This document shows, piece by piece, positions 7,776 to 22,571 of a DNA stretch of 64,000 bases (the first letter of the stretch is position 1; every line of letters starts with the position of its first letter). The notes beneath the pieces are model-generated. The model worked only from the letters and a program-made list of their open reading frames with translations, ran no database searches and was not told where the DNA came from. A program made the translations under genes and the position numbers. The stretch covers positions 16,597-80,596 of the forward strand of contig DASRAU010000014.1 of assembly GCA_035638075.1 (NCBI GenBank), given 5' to 3'. Source of the stretch: DASRAU01 sp035638075 (GTDB lineage Bacteria; Acidobacteriota; Polarisedimenticolia; Gp22-AA2).

Positions 7776-9073
7776 CGGGTGGTCTCCGAAAGGGACGGAC
7801 GTTCGATGCTGAGCAGGTTCGGGGATGGCGCGGTCGACGGACGCGCGGCCTTGCCGCAGCCGGTGGCGCAGCCGCCGCTGCCACAGGCCGTTCCGGCGGC
7901 GGCGGGCGCGGACGTCCTTCGGCTGGCCCGCGGCAGCGTCACGCCTTCGGGCGTCCAGCCGGAGGCGACCTTGTCGGCGTGCGCGAGATAACGCGCCGCC
8001 CGCGCCGGGTCGCCGGATTCGGACTCGAGGAGCGCGGCACGCCGGTGCGTCAGCTCGCAGAAGTGGGGGATCCAGCCGTCGGGGCTGCCGGTCTCGAGGA
8101 TCGCCGTCGCGGGGCAGCGATCGCACAGCGACTTGAGCTCGCAGCGCACGCAGACGTTGTCCGGGGCGGCGCGCCGCTCGCGCACCTTCCCGACGATGCC
8201 GTTCCAGCCTTCGAGGAACGAGCCGTGCCGCAGGTCGTAGCCGTCGAGCGGCAGCGCCTCGCACGACCACAGCCAGCCGCGCGGGTCGACGTGGAACGAC
8301 TGCAGCCCGGCGCCGCACGACAGCAGGCGATCGGTCTTCGGCGTCGTGCGCACGAACTGGTCGTAGAAGCGCTGCCAGTGCGCCCGGCGCTCCGGGTCGG
8401 CCGCGTCGAGCCCGACGATCTCGGAGGGTGTCGCCCGCGCCGCGACCGGCTGCATCGAGCCGTCGAGCCGGCCATGGATCGTCCCGTCGTAGCGGAACGG
8501 CAGCCCGAGCGAGTCGGCCCAGGCGCGCATGGCCGGCAGCTCCTCGACGAGGCCCTGCATGGCGACCGTCTTGAGGGTCAGCTTCACGCGCCGCGCGGCC
8601 AGCCGTTCCACCGCCTCGCGCACGCGGCGGAAGCGCCCGGGCATGCCGGTCGTCCGCTCGTAGGTCTCGTCCGACATCCCGTAGAGGGTGATCTCGACCC
8701 CGAGGGGCGGGTACTCCGCGAAGAGATCCGCGATGCGGTCGTTCAGGAGCGTGCCGTTGGTGAAGATCGTCAGGAGCATGCCGCGCCCCTTGGCGTGGCG
8801 GTAGATCTCCGGAAAGTCGGCGCGGCTCAGGACCTCGCCGCCGGTCAGCAGCATCCACAGGCAGCCGGCGTCGGCGGTCTCGTCGAGGATGCGGCGGATC
8901 TCCGCCGTCGTCATCTCGCCTGTGCCGGAGAAGTCGGGGATGTAGCAGTGGACGCAGCGCAGGTTGCAGCGGAAGGTCAGCTCGAGCGAGCCGTTGAGCG
9001 GCACGCGGTCGCCGCCGGTGGCCGCCATGACACGCGTTCCGAAGGCGTTGTAGGTGGAGTCGGCGCAGCTCAC
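7772..9073 (-). CDS. Radical SAM/SPASM peptide maturase
   Basis: The protein has 433 residues. The radical SAM cluster CNLRCVHC (Cys36, 40, 43) is followed by the LTGGE motif near 76-80. The C-terminal SPASM region supplies cysteines at about 253, 271, 308, 311, 317, 320 and 339, enough for two auxiliary iron-sulfur clusters. Enzymes of this type install thioether or C-C crosslinks in ribosomal peptides. An unusual tail after the SPASM domain carries a further Cys/Gly-rich patch (Cys397, 402, 406). I start at the GTG at 9073, which overlaps the PqqD-like stop as GTGA. Upstream in-frame codons would run into that gene. The stop overlaps the ATG of the small peptide. The family is certain; the crosslink type is not. 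Confidence 0.92.
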   Translation of the reverse strand: MSCADSTYNAFGTRVMAATGGDRVPLNGSLELTFRCNLRCVHCYIPDFSGTGEMTTAEIRRILDETADAGCLWMLLTGGEVLSRADFPEIYRHAKGRGMLLTIFTNGTLLNDRIADLFAEYPPLGVEITLYGMSDETYERTTGMPGRFRRVREAVERLAARRVKLTLKTVAMQGLVEELPAMRAWADSLGLPFRYDGTIHGRLDGSMQPVAARATPSEIVGLDAADPERRAHWQRFYDQFVRTTPKTDRLLSCGAGLQSFHVDPRGWLWSCEALPLDGYDLRHGSFLEGWNGIVGKVRERRAAPDNVCVRCELKSLCDRCPATAILETGSPDGWIPHFCELTHRRAALLESESGDPARAARYLAHADKVASGWTPEGVTLPRASRRTSAPAAAGTACGSGGCATGCGKAARPSTAPSPNLLSIERPSLSETTR

Positions 9074-9378
9074 GTCGCGTCTTCCCTGCGGGCGAGACCC
9101 GCCTCGCACAACGCCTCGAGGAACTCCAGCACGTCCGGGAGCGCCCGCTCCTCCGCCACGTCGAACTCCTCCGCGACCAGGGCCGCGAGGGCCGCCGCGT
9201 CGCGGCGCCCGTCGAGGCGCGCGTAGAGGAACGAGCCGACCTCGTCGGCGGTGAACAGGCAGTCGATCCCGGCGATGCCCGAGCGGATCGGCACGAGCAG
9301 ATGCTGGCCGGCGATGTCCCGCGCCACGATGTCGGGCGCGGGGGAGAGGACCGAGTCGGCCCCGAGAGTCCGGCTCAT
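9070..9378 (-). CDS. PqqD-like RiPP recognition element protein
   Basis: This 102-residue protein has the PqqD/RRE pattern. A short beta-rich start (LLVPIRSGIAGIDCLFTADEVGSFLYARLDG) is followed by two helices with the typical spacing of hydrophobic and acidic residues (LVAEEFDV...LEFLEALCEAGLA). Stand-alone RRE proteins bind the leader of a precursor peptide and present it to a radical SAM enzyme. Its ATG overlaps the nucleotidyltransferase stop as ATGA, and its stop overlaps the radical SAM GTG as GTGA, so it should be made in step with the maturase. The fold assignment is by pattern and position and is fairly secure. Confidence 0.85.
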   Translation of the reverse strand: MSRTLGADSVLSPAPDIVARDIAGQHLLVPIRSGIAGIDCLFTADEVGSFLYARLDGRRDAAALAALVAEEFDVAEERALPDVLEFLEALCEAGLARREDAT

Positions 9379-10520
9379 CGCGCCTGCCGGCGCGCCCGCC
9401 GCTCGCGCACCGCCTCCTCGAGGACGACCACGCCGCGATGCGGCGCGGCCGCGATCCGATCGAGCCCCGGCCCGGTTTCCCCTTCGGGCAGGAGCGCGTC
9501 GAAGAGAAAGCGCAGGCGATCGACGAAGCGCGGCGCCTGCAGGGCCATCAGCACCTCGCCGCCGTAGGGAAGCGGCCGCAGGGCCTGCACCCGCTGCAGC
9601 AGGAGCCCGGTCAGCCCGCCCGGCGGCTCCTCGAGCCGGAAGGGCGCCGGAGGCTCGATGCCGAAGGGCAGGAGCGCCCCGAGCGCCAGCGTCACGAGCC
9701 GGAAGGCGCGGGCGCGCTCGGCCGTTTCGCGGACGCGCTCCCACGACAGGGCCCGCCCTTCGAGGGCGATGAGGTGCGCGAGATCGGCGCTTCGGACCAG
9801 GCGGTCGAAGGAGTGCTTGACGACGTGCAGCGCCATGAGCACGAGGTCGTCCTCGGATCGCAGGAGCAGCGCCGGCCCGCCGGCCACGTAGCCGGGGCGG
9901 GCGCTCGCGAAGAGCGCTTCGAGGTCGAAGGGGAAGACCCGGGCCCGGCTGGGGCGGCGCGCGGCGCCCAGGGGATCGGTGTGCAGGTCCACGAGGACCG
10001 TGGTGCGGCGGAACAGGGCCGGTCCGATGGCCTCGTACCCGAGACGGGACAGGACCGCGGTCGCCCCGGCGGCGTCCTTGGGGAGGATCAGAAGATCGTG
10101 ATCCTCGAAGGGGCGGGCCCCCGCATCCTTATAGATCCATTCCACGACGCGCAGGCCCCGCTGGACCGCCACCGGGATGCCGGCATGGTCGAGGCCTTCG
10201 AGAAGCTCAGCGAGGGCCAGCCCCTGGGCGAGCGTGGCGGCGGCGCGCGTCTGGTGGCGCCGACGCAGGGTGGCCCGCAGCCAGTCGTCGATCCCCTCCG
10301 CGGGGAGCCCGGAGAGCGTCCGCCAGGCCAGTCCGTCCACGCGGTGGAACACCAGGCGATCGAGGAGATGCCGGATCTGATCCGGCGCCAGCTCCTGCAG
10401 GATGGGCGCGATCGCCGGTCCGGCCGGGCCGGGGGAGGCGAGGAGCGCCAGAGGATCGAGGATCGGCTCGCCGGCCGGTTCCGGGCCGGTGTCAGACGTT
10501 GCGAACGCCTCGGCTCTCAT
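9375..10520 (-). CDS. Nucleotidyltransferase family protein (NTP_transf_5-like)
   Basis: The 381-residue protein resembles the NTP_transf_5 family. It has an N-terminal helical region, then a nucleotidyltransferase core where the metal-binding DxD reads as Asp140-His-Asp142 in FEDHDLLIL, followed by a VDLHTDPL strand about 40 residues on. The lysine-glycine usually seen before the core is QRG here, so activity is not assured. It is the first gene of the minus-strand operon. I take the ATG at 10520 rather than the in-frame ATG at 10577, because a good promoter lies at 10550-10577 and would place the longer start upstream of transcription. Relatives accompany PqqD and HprK-like proteins in peptide clusters. 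The substrate is unknown. Confidence 0.78.
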   Translation of the reverse strand: MRAEAFATSDTGPEPAGEPILDPLALLASPGPAGPAIAPILQELAPDQIRHLLDRLVFHRVDGLAWRTLSGLPAEGIDDWLRATLRRRHQTRAAATLAQGLALAELLEGLDHAGIPVAVQRGLRVVEWIYKDAGARPFEDHDLLILPKDAAGATAVLSRLGYEAIGPALFRRTTVLVDLHTDPLGAARRPSRARVFPFDLEALFASARPGYVAGGPALLLRSEDDLVLMALHVVKHSFDRLVRSADLAHLIALEGRALSWERVRETAERARAFRLVTLALGALLPFGIEPPAPFRLEEPPGGLTGLLLQRVQALRPLPYGGEVLMALQAPRFVDRLRFLFDALLPEGETGPGLDRIAAAPHRGVVVLEEAVRERRARRQAR

Positions 10521-10549
10521 GTCCGAAAATCCCCCGCGAAGCGGTGACG

Positions 10550-10577
10550 AATATAGGTTTCGATGACAGACCTGCAA
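10550..10577 (-). promoter_or_regulatory. Promoter of the peptide-maturation/exopolysaccharide operon
   Basis: Reading the minus strand, TTGCAG (10577-10572), 16 bases, then TATATT (10555-10550). The predicted start of transcription lies about 23 bases before the ATG at 10520, with GGGGGA as a possible ribosome site. It also settles the choice of start codon for the first gene. Confidence 0.65.
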
Positions 10578-10694
10578 GGGGTGCGCGAGGGAGGAAACCG
10601 GGAAGCCCGCGCCCGGCGCGGGGTCCGGCCGATCACTTACAAGTGTGAAACGGCGCGGCCCCTCCGGCAGGCGCAGTCGGGGGCGCGCGTTCCT

Positions 10695-10702
10695 GTTAGA
10701 AT
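10695..10702 (+). promoter_or_regulatory. Extended -10 of leuS, probably leaderless
   Basis: TGTTAGAAT (TAGAAT at 10697-10702) ends nine bases before the leuS ATG. There is no clear -35 and no Shine-Dalgarno in between, so transcription would begin at or within a few bases of the start codon. Confidence 0.55.
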
Positions 10703-10711
10703 CCCGCCTCC

Positions 10712-13234
<2,523 letters not shown>

Positions 13235-13312
13235 CAGGCGCGCCGTTCAAGGACGCCGCGGCAAGCGCCGAGCCGCCCTCAACGGCCGCAAGGGGAGCGT
13301 TCGGGCGAAGGT

Positions 13313-13318
13313 TATAAT
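13313..13318 (+). promoter_or_regulatory. -10 box of lptE, probably leaderless
   Basis: A perfect TATAAT ends eight bases before the lptE ATG at 13327. I see no Shine-Dalgarno and no good -35. It lies in the 92-base gap after leuS and probably drives lptE-holA-guaA-dnaE. Confidence 0.6.
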
Positions 13319-13326
13319 GCGCCCCG

Positions 13327-13863
13327 ATGCCGCGTCGCGCCCCCGCGCTTCTCAGTCCGGCCCTGGGCGCGCTGCTCTGCGCGGCGGCCGTGACGGACTG
13401 CGGCTATCACCTCTCCGGGCACGGGTCGACGCTGCCGCCGACGGTGAAGTCGGTCGGCATCCCGATCTTCGAGAACAAGACGAGCCGCCCCGAGCTGGAG
13501 CAGCGGGTGACCGAGCACATCGTGGACGAGTTCACCTCGCGCGGCCGCGTGCGCATCCTGCCGGGGGAGGAGGGGGCCGACGCCGTCCTCAACGGCACGC
13601 TCTTCACCTACACGACGACGCCGGTCATCCTCAACGAGCAGGGACGCGCCCGGCGCTACGAGATCCTGATCACCGCGCGGGTCGTCCTGCAGCAGGCGGC
13701 GACCGACAAGGTCCTGTGGGAGGACGATCACTTCCTGTTCAAGCGGCAATACGACGTGCCGGAGACCTCGATCACCTTCACCGACCAGGAGATCGTCGCC
13801 ATCGACGAGGTGGCGACCGATTTCGCGCGCAGCGTCGTCACCTCGATCCTGGAGGGCTTCTGA
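13327..13863 (+). CDS. lptE: LptE-like LPS-assembly lipoprotein
   Basis: The 178-residue protein starts with a hydrophobic signal segment ending in TDCGYHLSG, the CGYxL start typical of mature LptE, which plugs the LptD barrel in the outer membrane. The residue before the Cys is Asp, not the usual small residue, so the lipobox (V-T-D-C) is atypical. The rest is an alternating beta/helix domain with the LptE-like pattern IPIFENKTSRPELEQRVTEHI, where the protein becomes a nuclease-free stress-like fold. One base separates its stop from holA, so the two are co-transcribed, an arrangement also common in other bacteria (lptE-holA). Confidence 0.88.
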   Translation: MPRRAPALLSPALGALLCAAAVTDCGYHLSGHGSTLPPTVKSVGIPIFENKTSRPELEQRVTEHIVDEFTSRGRVRILPGEEGADAVLNGTLFTYTTTPVILNEQGRARRYEILITARVVLQQAATDKVLWEDDHFLFKRQYDVPETSITFTDQEIVAIDEVATDFARSVVTSILEGF

Positions 13864-13864
13864 C

Positions 13865-14893
13865 ATGGCGCGGCTGACCTTCGCGCGGCTGCGGCAGGCG
13901 CTGACGCGCGGCACGGTGGACCCCCTCTACATGCTGGTCGGGGAGGAGTCCTGGTTCCACGACGAGGCGCTGGCGCTGATCGAGCACGCCGCGCTCGACG
14001 AGAAGGCCGCGGGGATCAACCGCGAGGCCTTCCGCGGTCCCGAGACGAGCCTGCACGCCCTCGTCGATCTCGCCTCCACCTATCCGATGGGGCCGGGACG
14101 GCGGCTGGTCGTGGTGCGCGAGGCGGACGCTCTGAAGCCGGACGGCATCGAGGCGCTCAAGGAATACGCCGCCAACCCCAATCCGCGCACGTGTCTCGTC
14201 TTCAGCGACGTCTCGTTCGACCAGCGCCGCACCTTCTCCAAGACCCTCGCTGCCGCCGCCACGGTGATCGAGTGCGCGCCGCTCGCCGACGAGTCGGCGG
14301 TGGCCGCCTGGGCGCGCGACCGCCTGCAGGCCCGGGGCTACGGCCTGTCGCAGGAGCTGGCGGACGCCATCGGCGCCGGGCTCATGGCCGCCGGGTTGAA
14401 GCGGCTCGACGCCGAGCTGCAGAAGATGATGAGCGCCATCGGCGCGCCGCGGCCGGTCGTGGCCGCCGACCTCGCCATCCTCGCCGAGGTGCCGCGGGTC
14501 GGGGACGCCTTCCAGGCCGCGCGCCACGCGCTGCGCGGGGATCGCGGCGCCGCCATCGCCGGGCTGCGGGCGCTCCTCGAAGCGGGCGAGGAGGGCCCGA
14601 TGGTGCTGGGAGCGTTCGCCTGGTACGCGCGCACGGCGCTCAAGGCGAAGGCGGCCTCCGATCGCCGCACGGCGCCGCGCGAGCTGCCGGCGCTCTACGC
14701 CCTGAAGCCGGGCCAGGTGGAAAGGATGCGCGACGAGATCGGTCCGGTGCCCGAGGCGACGCTCCGCGAGGCGGTCGCCCTGTGCCTCGAGACCGACCGC
14801 GGCATCAAGGGCGGCGGCGCGAAGGACCCGGCGAACGCTTTCGAACGCATGGTGCACCGTCTGGCGCGCTCGCGCGCCCGGAGGAAAAAGTGA
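13865..14893 (+). CDS. holA: DNA polymerase III subunit delta
   Basis: The 342-residue protein matches HolA, the clamp-loader subunit that opens the beta clamp. It begins with a short motif, PLYMLVGEESWFHDEALALI, the family's usual N-terminal signature with a degenerate nucleotide-binding fold. The middle holds LVVVREADAL, and the C-terminal helical collar domain includes KAKAASDRRTAPRELPAL. It lies between lptE (one base apart) and guaA (GTGA overlap). The start ATG follows the lptE stop directly. Confidence 0.92.
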   Translation: MARLTFARLRQALTRGTVDPLYMLVGEESWFHDEALALIEHAALDEKAAGINREAFRGPETSLHALVDLASTYPMGPGRRLVVVREADALKPDGIEALKEYAANPNPRTCLVFSDVSFDQRRTFSKTLAAAATVIECAPLADESAVAAWARDRLQARGYGLSQELADAIGAGLMAAGLKRLDAELQKMMSAIGAPRPVVAADLAILAEVPRVGDAFQAARHALRGDRGAAIAGLRALLEAGEEGPMVLGAFAWYARTALKAKAASDRRTAPRELPALYALKPGQVERMRDEIGPVPEATLREAVALCLETDRGIKGGGAKDPANAFERMVHRLARSRARRKK

Positions 14894-16464
14894 CCGCGTC
14901 GTCGCAGCAGGAACGACACCCGGGGGAGCACCGCGAGACGATCGTGGTGCTCGATTTCGGCTCGCAGTTCAGCCAGCTGATCGCGCGCCGCGTGCGCGAG
15001 CTGCACGTCTTCTCGGAGCTTCTGCCCTTCGACGTGCCGGTCGAGCGGCTGCGGGCGCTCCATCCGAAGGGAATCATCCTGTCCGGCGGGCCCGACTCGG
15101 TCTACGAGACGAACGCGCCGCGCATGGACCCGAAGGTGTACGAGCTCGGCATCCCGGTGCTCGGCCTGTGCTATGGCATGCAGCTGATGGCGTACCAGCT
15201 CGGGGGACGCGTCGAGCGGGTCCCCGAGCGCGAGTTCGGTCCGTCCGATTTCGACATCACGGCGCCCTCGCCGATCTTCTCCGACACCCCGAAGACGCAG
15301 CGCGTCTGGATGAGCCATGGCGATTCGATTCTCGTTCCGCCGCCAGGCTTCAAGGCACTCGGGCGCTCGACCAACGCCCCGATCGCCGCCATGGCCGACG
15401 ATCGCCGGCGCCTCTACGCGCTGCAGTTCCACCCGGAGGTGTCGCACACCGAGCACGGCCGTCTCCTCCTGGCCGCGTTCCTGCGCACCATCTGCGGCTG
15501 CGGCGAGTCCTGGAAGCTGACCTCCTTCATCGAGGAGGCGGTCGCGGCGGTGCGGGAGCGGGTCGGAACCGGGCGGGTCATCGCCGGGCTCTCCGGCGGC
15601 GTCGACTCCGCCGTGGCGGCGCTCCTCATCCACAGGGCCATCGGCGAGAGGCTGCAGTGCCTGTTCGTGGACAACGGCCTGCTGCGTGAAGCGGAAGGGG
15701 ACGAGGTGGTGCGCTCCTTCCGCGACGGCTTCCACCTGCCGGTGCGGCGGGTGGACGCGGCCGACGCCTTTCTCGCCGCGCTCTCCGGCGTCACCGATCC
15801 GGAGCGCAAGCGCAAGGAGATCGGCCGCGTCTTCATCGACGTCTTCGACCGCGAGGCGCAGGCGGCCGGACCGGTGGATTTCCTGGCGCAGGGGACCCTC
15901 TATCCCGACCTGATCGAGTCGACGTCGAACAAGGGACCGTCGGCGGTGATCAAGACGCACCACAACGTCGGCGGGCTGCCCGCCGGCATGCGCCTCAAGC
16001 TCGTCGAGCCCCTGCGCTCTCTCTTCAAGGACGAGGTGCGCAGGATCGGGATCGAGCTGGGGCTCGACCGCCGCTTCGTCGGGCGTCACCCGTTTCCGGG
16101 GCCGGGGCTGGCGGTGCGCGTGCTGGGAGAGGTGACCCGGCCGCGGCTCGATCTCCTGCGCCGCGCCGACGCCATCTTCATCGAGGAGCTGCGCGCGGCC
16201 GATCTCTACGACGCCACGGCGCAGGCGTTCGTGGTGCTCCTGCCGGTGCAGTCGGTCGGCGTCATGGGCGACGGCCGCACCTACGAAAACGTCTGCGCCC
16301 TGCGCGCCGTGACCACCGACGACTTCATGACCGCCGACTGGGCCCGCCTGCCGCACGACTTCCTGGCCAGGGTCTCGGCCCGCATCGTCAACGAGGTGCG
16401 CGGCATCAACCGGGTGGTGTACGACGTGTCGAGCAAGCCGCCGGCCACCATCGAGTGGGAGTAG
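14890..16464 (+). CDS. guaA: GMP synthase (glutamine-hydrolysing)
   Basis: The 524-residue enzyme converts XMP to GMP with ATP and glutamine. The N-terminal class I amidotransferase has the nucleophile Cys in GLCYGMQLMA and the FHPEVSHTEHG His/Glu pair. The ATP pyrophosphatase domain carries the P-loop GLSGGVDSAVAALL. The C-terminal dimerisation domain ends with SSKPPATIEWE, the nearly invariant GuaA terminus. I chose the GTG at 14890: it overlaps the holA stop as GTGA and has GGAGG seven to eight bases upstream. It leads into dnaE after four bases. Confidence 0.98.
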   Translation: MTASSQQERHPGEHRETIVVLDFGSQFSQLIARRVRELHVFSELLPFDVPVERLRALHPKGIILSGGPDSVYETNAPRMDPKVYELGIPVLGLCYGMQLMAYQLGGRVERVPEREFGPSDFDITAPSPIFSDTPKTQRVWMSHGDSILVPPPGFKALGRSTNAPIAAMADDRRRLYALQFHPEVSHTEHGRLLLAAFLRTICGCGESWKLTSFIEEAVAAVRERVGTGRVIAGLSGGVDSAVAALLIHRAIGERLQCLFVDNGLLREAEGDEVVRSFRDGFHLPVRRVDAADAFLAALSGVTDPERKRKEIGRVFIDVFDREAQAAGPVDFLAQGTLYPDLIESTSNKGPSAVIKTHHNVGGLPAGMRLKLVEPLRSLFKDEVRRIGIELGLDRRFVGRHPFPGPGLAVRVLGEVTRPRLDLLRRADAIFIEELRAADLYDATAQAFVVLLPVQSVGVMGDGRTYENVCALRAVTTDDFMTADWARLPHDFLARVSARIVNEVRGINRVVYDVSSKPPATIEWE

Positions 16465-16468
16465 CGCG

Positions 16469-19929
<3,461 letters not shown>

Positions 19930-19933
<4 letters not shown>

Positions 19934-19959
19934 CTTGAAAGCGGCGACTCCCGTATCCT
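19930..19959 (+). promoter_or_regulatory. Promoter of metK
   Basis: TTGACT (19930-19935), 18 bases, TATCCT (19954-19959). The -35 contains the TGA stop of dnaE. The leader to the metK ATG is about 28 bases and holds GGGGAGGGG as a ribosome site. Confidence 0.65.
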
Positions 19960-19993
19960 TTCCCTCTTTTGCCGAACGGGGAGGGGTTCGCTC

Positions 19994-21166
<1,173 letters not shown>

Positions 21167-21209
21167 GTCGGGTTCGAGCCTGAAGACGGCATCGAGCCAG
21201 AGGACAACT

Positions 21210-21228
21210 CCGCCGCGAACCGCGGCGG
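21210..21228 (+). promoter_or_regulatory. Hairpin in the metK-ahcY spacer
   Basis: CCGCCGCG, three bases, CGCGGCGG: a perfect eight-pair stem inside the 87-base spacer. It is preceded by two copies of TCGAGCC about 13 bases apart and followed by the ahcY ribosome site GAGGAGGGG. No T-run follows, so it is not a standard terminator. A SAH- or SAM-responsive element would be natural at this place, but I cannot match a known riboswitch consensus. Confidence 0.4.
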
Positions 21229-21253
21229 CTCACACGGGAAACGAGGAGGGGCT

Positions 21254-22525
21254 GTGGCGCGCACGACGGCGAGCGATGTCAGGGATCTGAACCAGGCGGC
21301 GAGAGGGAAAAGCCGCGTCGAGTGGGCCGATGCCCAGATGCCGGTCCTGCGCGCCATCCGCGAGCGGTTCGAGCGCGAGCGTCCGCTCAGGGGGCTGAAG
21401 ATCGCGGCCTGTCTGCACGTCACCTCCGAGACCGCGAACCTGATGCGGGCGCTCGCGGCCGGCGGCGCCGAGGCGCGCCTGTGCGCCAGCAACCCGCTCT
21501 CCACGCAGGACGAGGTCGCCGCGGCGCTCGCCGCCGAGTACGGCATCCCGACCTTCGCCATCAAGGGCGAGGACAACGACACCTACTACAAGCACATGGC
21601 GTCGACGCTCGACCCGGCGCCCCAGGTGACGATGGACGACGGCGCCGACCTGGTCAACATGCTGCACACCAAGCGCCGCGACCTGCTCGCGGGCGTGTTC
21701 GCCGGCACCGAGGAGACCACGACCGGCGTCATCCGCCTCACCAGCATGGCGAACGACGGCGTCCTCAACTACCCGATCATCGCGGTCAACGACGCCATGA
21801 CCAAGCACTTCTTCGACAACCGCTACGGCACCGGCCAGAGCACGCTGGACGGGATCGTGCGGGCCACCAACCTGCTCATCGCCGGGCTGCGGATCGTGGT
21901 GGTCGGCTACGGCTGGTGCGGCCGCGGCGTGGCGCAGCGCGCCGCCGGGCTGGGCGGCCAGGTGATCGTCACCGAGGTCGAGCCGGTGAAGGCGATCGAG
22001 GCGGTGATGGACGGCTTCCAGGTGATGCCGATGGCCGAGGCGGCGAAGATCGGCGACGTCTTCCTGACCCTCACCGGCAACAAGCACGTGCTGCGCGGGG
22101 AGCACTTCCAGGCGATGAAGGACGGGGCGGTGGTCGCCAACTCGGGGCATTTCAACGTCGAGATCGACATCCCGGCCCTGGAGAAGCTCGCGGGCGGCAA
22201 GAAGGAGCGGATCCGCGATTACGTCGACCAGTACGTCCTGAAGAACGGCCACCGGATCAACCTGCTCGGCGAGGGGCGCCTCATCAACCTGGCGGCGGCC
22301 GAGGGGCACCCGGCGGCGGTCATGGACATGTCGTTCGCCAACCAGGCGCTGTCGCTCGAATACCTGGTCAAGGAGGGGAAGGGGCTGGCGAAGAAGGTCC
22401 ACCCCGTTCCCCTGAACATCGACCGGGAAATCGCCCGCCTGAAGCTGGCCTCGATGGGGATCACCATCGACCAGTTGACCGACGAGCAGAAGGCCTACCT
22501 GTCCTCCTGGTCCGAAGGGACCTAA
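21254..22525 (+). CDS. ahcY: Adenosylhomocysteinase
   Basis: The 423-residue enzyme hydrolyses S-adenosylhomocysteine to adenosine and homocysteine. Substrate-binding signatures include HVTSETANL near 55-63 and NVNDAMTKHFFDNRYGTGQS-like residues near 180-198. The NAD-binding Rossmann motif reads VVVGYGWCGRG. It lacks the roughly 40-residue insert of the eukaryote/proteobacterial type, agreeing with the shorter length. The GTG start sits eight bases after GAGGAGGGG. It is probably co-transcribed with metK. Confidence 0.97.
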   Translation: MARTTASDVRDLNQAARGKSRVEWADAQMPVLRAIRERFERERPLRGLKIAACLHVTSETANLMRALAAGGAEARLCASNPLSTQDEVAAALAAEYGIPTFAIKGEDNDTYYKHMASTLDPAPQVTMDDGADLVNMLHTKRRDLLAGVFAGTEETTTGVIRLTSMANDGVLNYPIIAVNDAMTKHFFDNRYGTGQSTLDGIVRATNLLIAGLRIVVVGYGWCGRGVAQRAAGLGGQVIVTEVEPVKAIEAVMDGFQVMPMAEAAKIGDVFLTLTGNKHVLRGEHFQAMKDGAVVANSGHFNVEIDIPALEKLAGGKKERIRDYVDQYVLKNGHRINLLGEGRLINLAAAEGHPAAVMDMSFANQALSLEYLVKEGKGLAKKVHPVPLNIDREIARLKLASMGITIDQLTDEQKAYLSSWSEGT

Positions 22526-22533
22526 GATCTCCC

Positions 22534-22567
22534 CGCGGCGCGAGGGGGGCATCCCCTCCGCGCCGCG
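22534..22567 (+). promoter_or_regulatory. Strong hairpin directly before the SPFH-phosphodiesterase start
   Basis: A nine-pair GC stem plus five further pairs (one bulged C) closes a five-base loop, GGCAT. It ends four bases before the ATG at 22572, and its left arm contains the only purine-rich candidate ribosome site (GAGGGG). It could end the metK-ahcY transcript or hide the next gene's ribosome site. There is no T-run. Confidence 0.55.
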
Positions 22568-22571
22568 CCAC

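Noticed and set aside
10521..10577. Longer N-terminus of the nucleotidyltransferase from the ATG at 10577
   Set aside because: The promoter -10 and predicted transcript start lie downstream of this ATG.
21167..21253. Known SAH riboswitch before ahcY
   Set aside because: I could not fit the conserved core; only a hairpin and a short repeat are reported.
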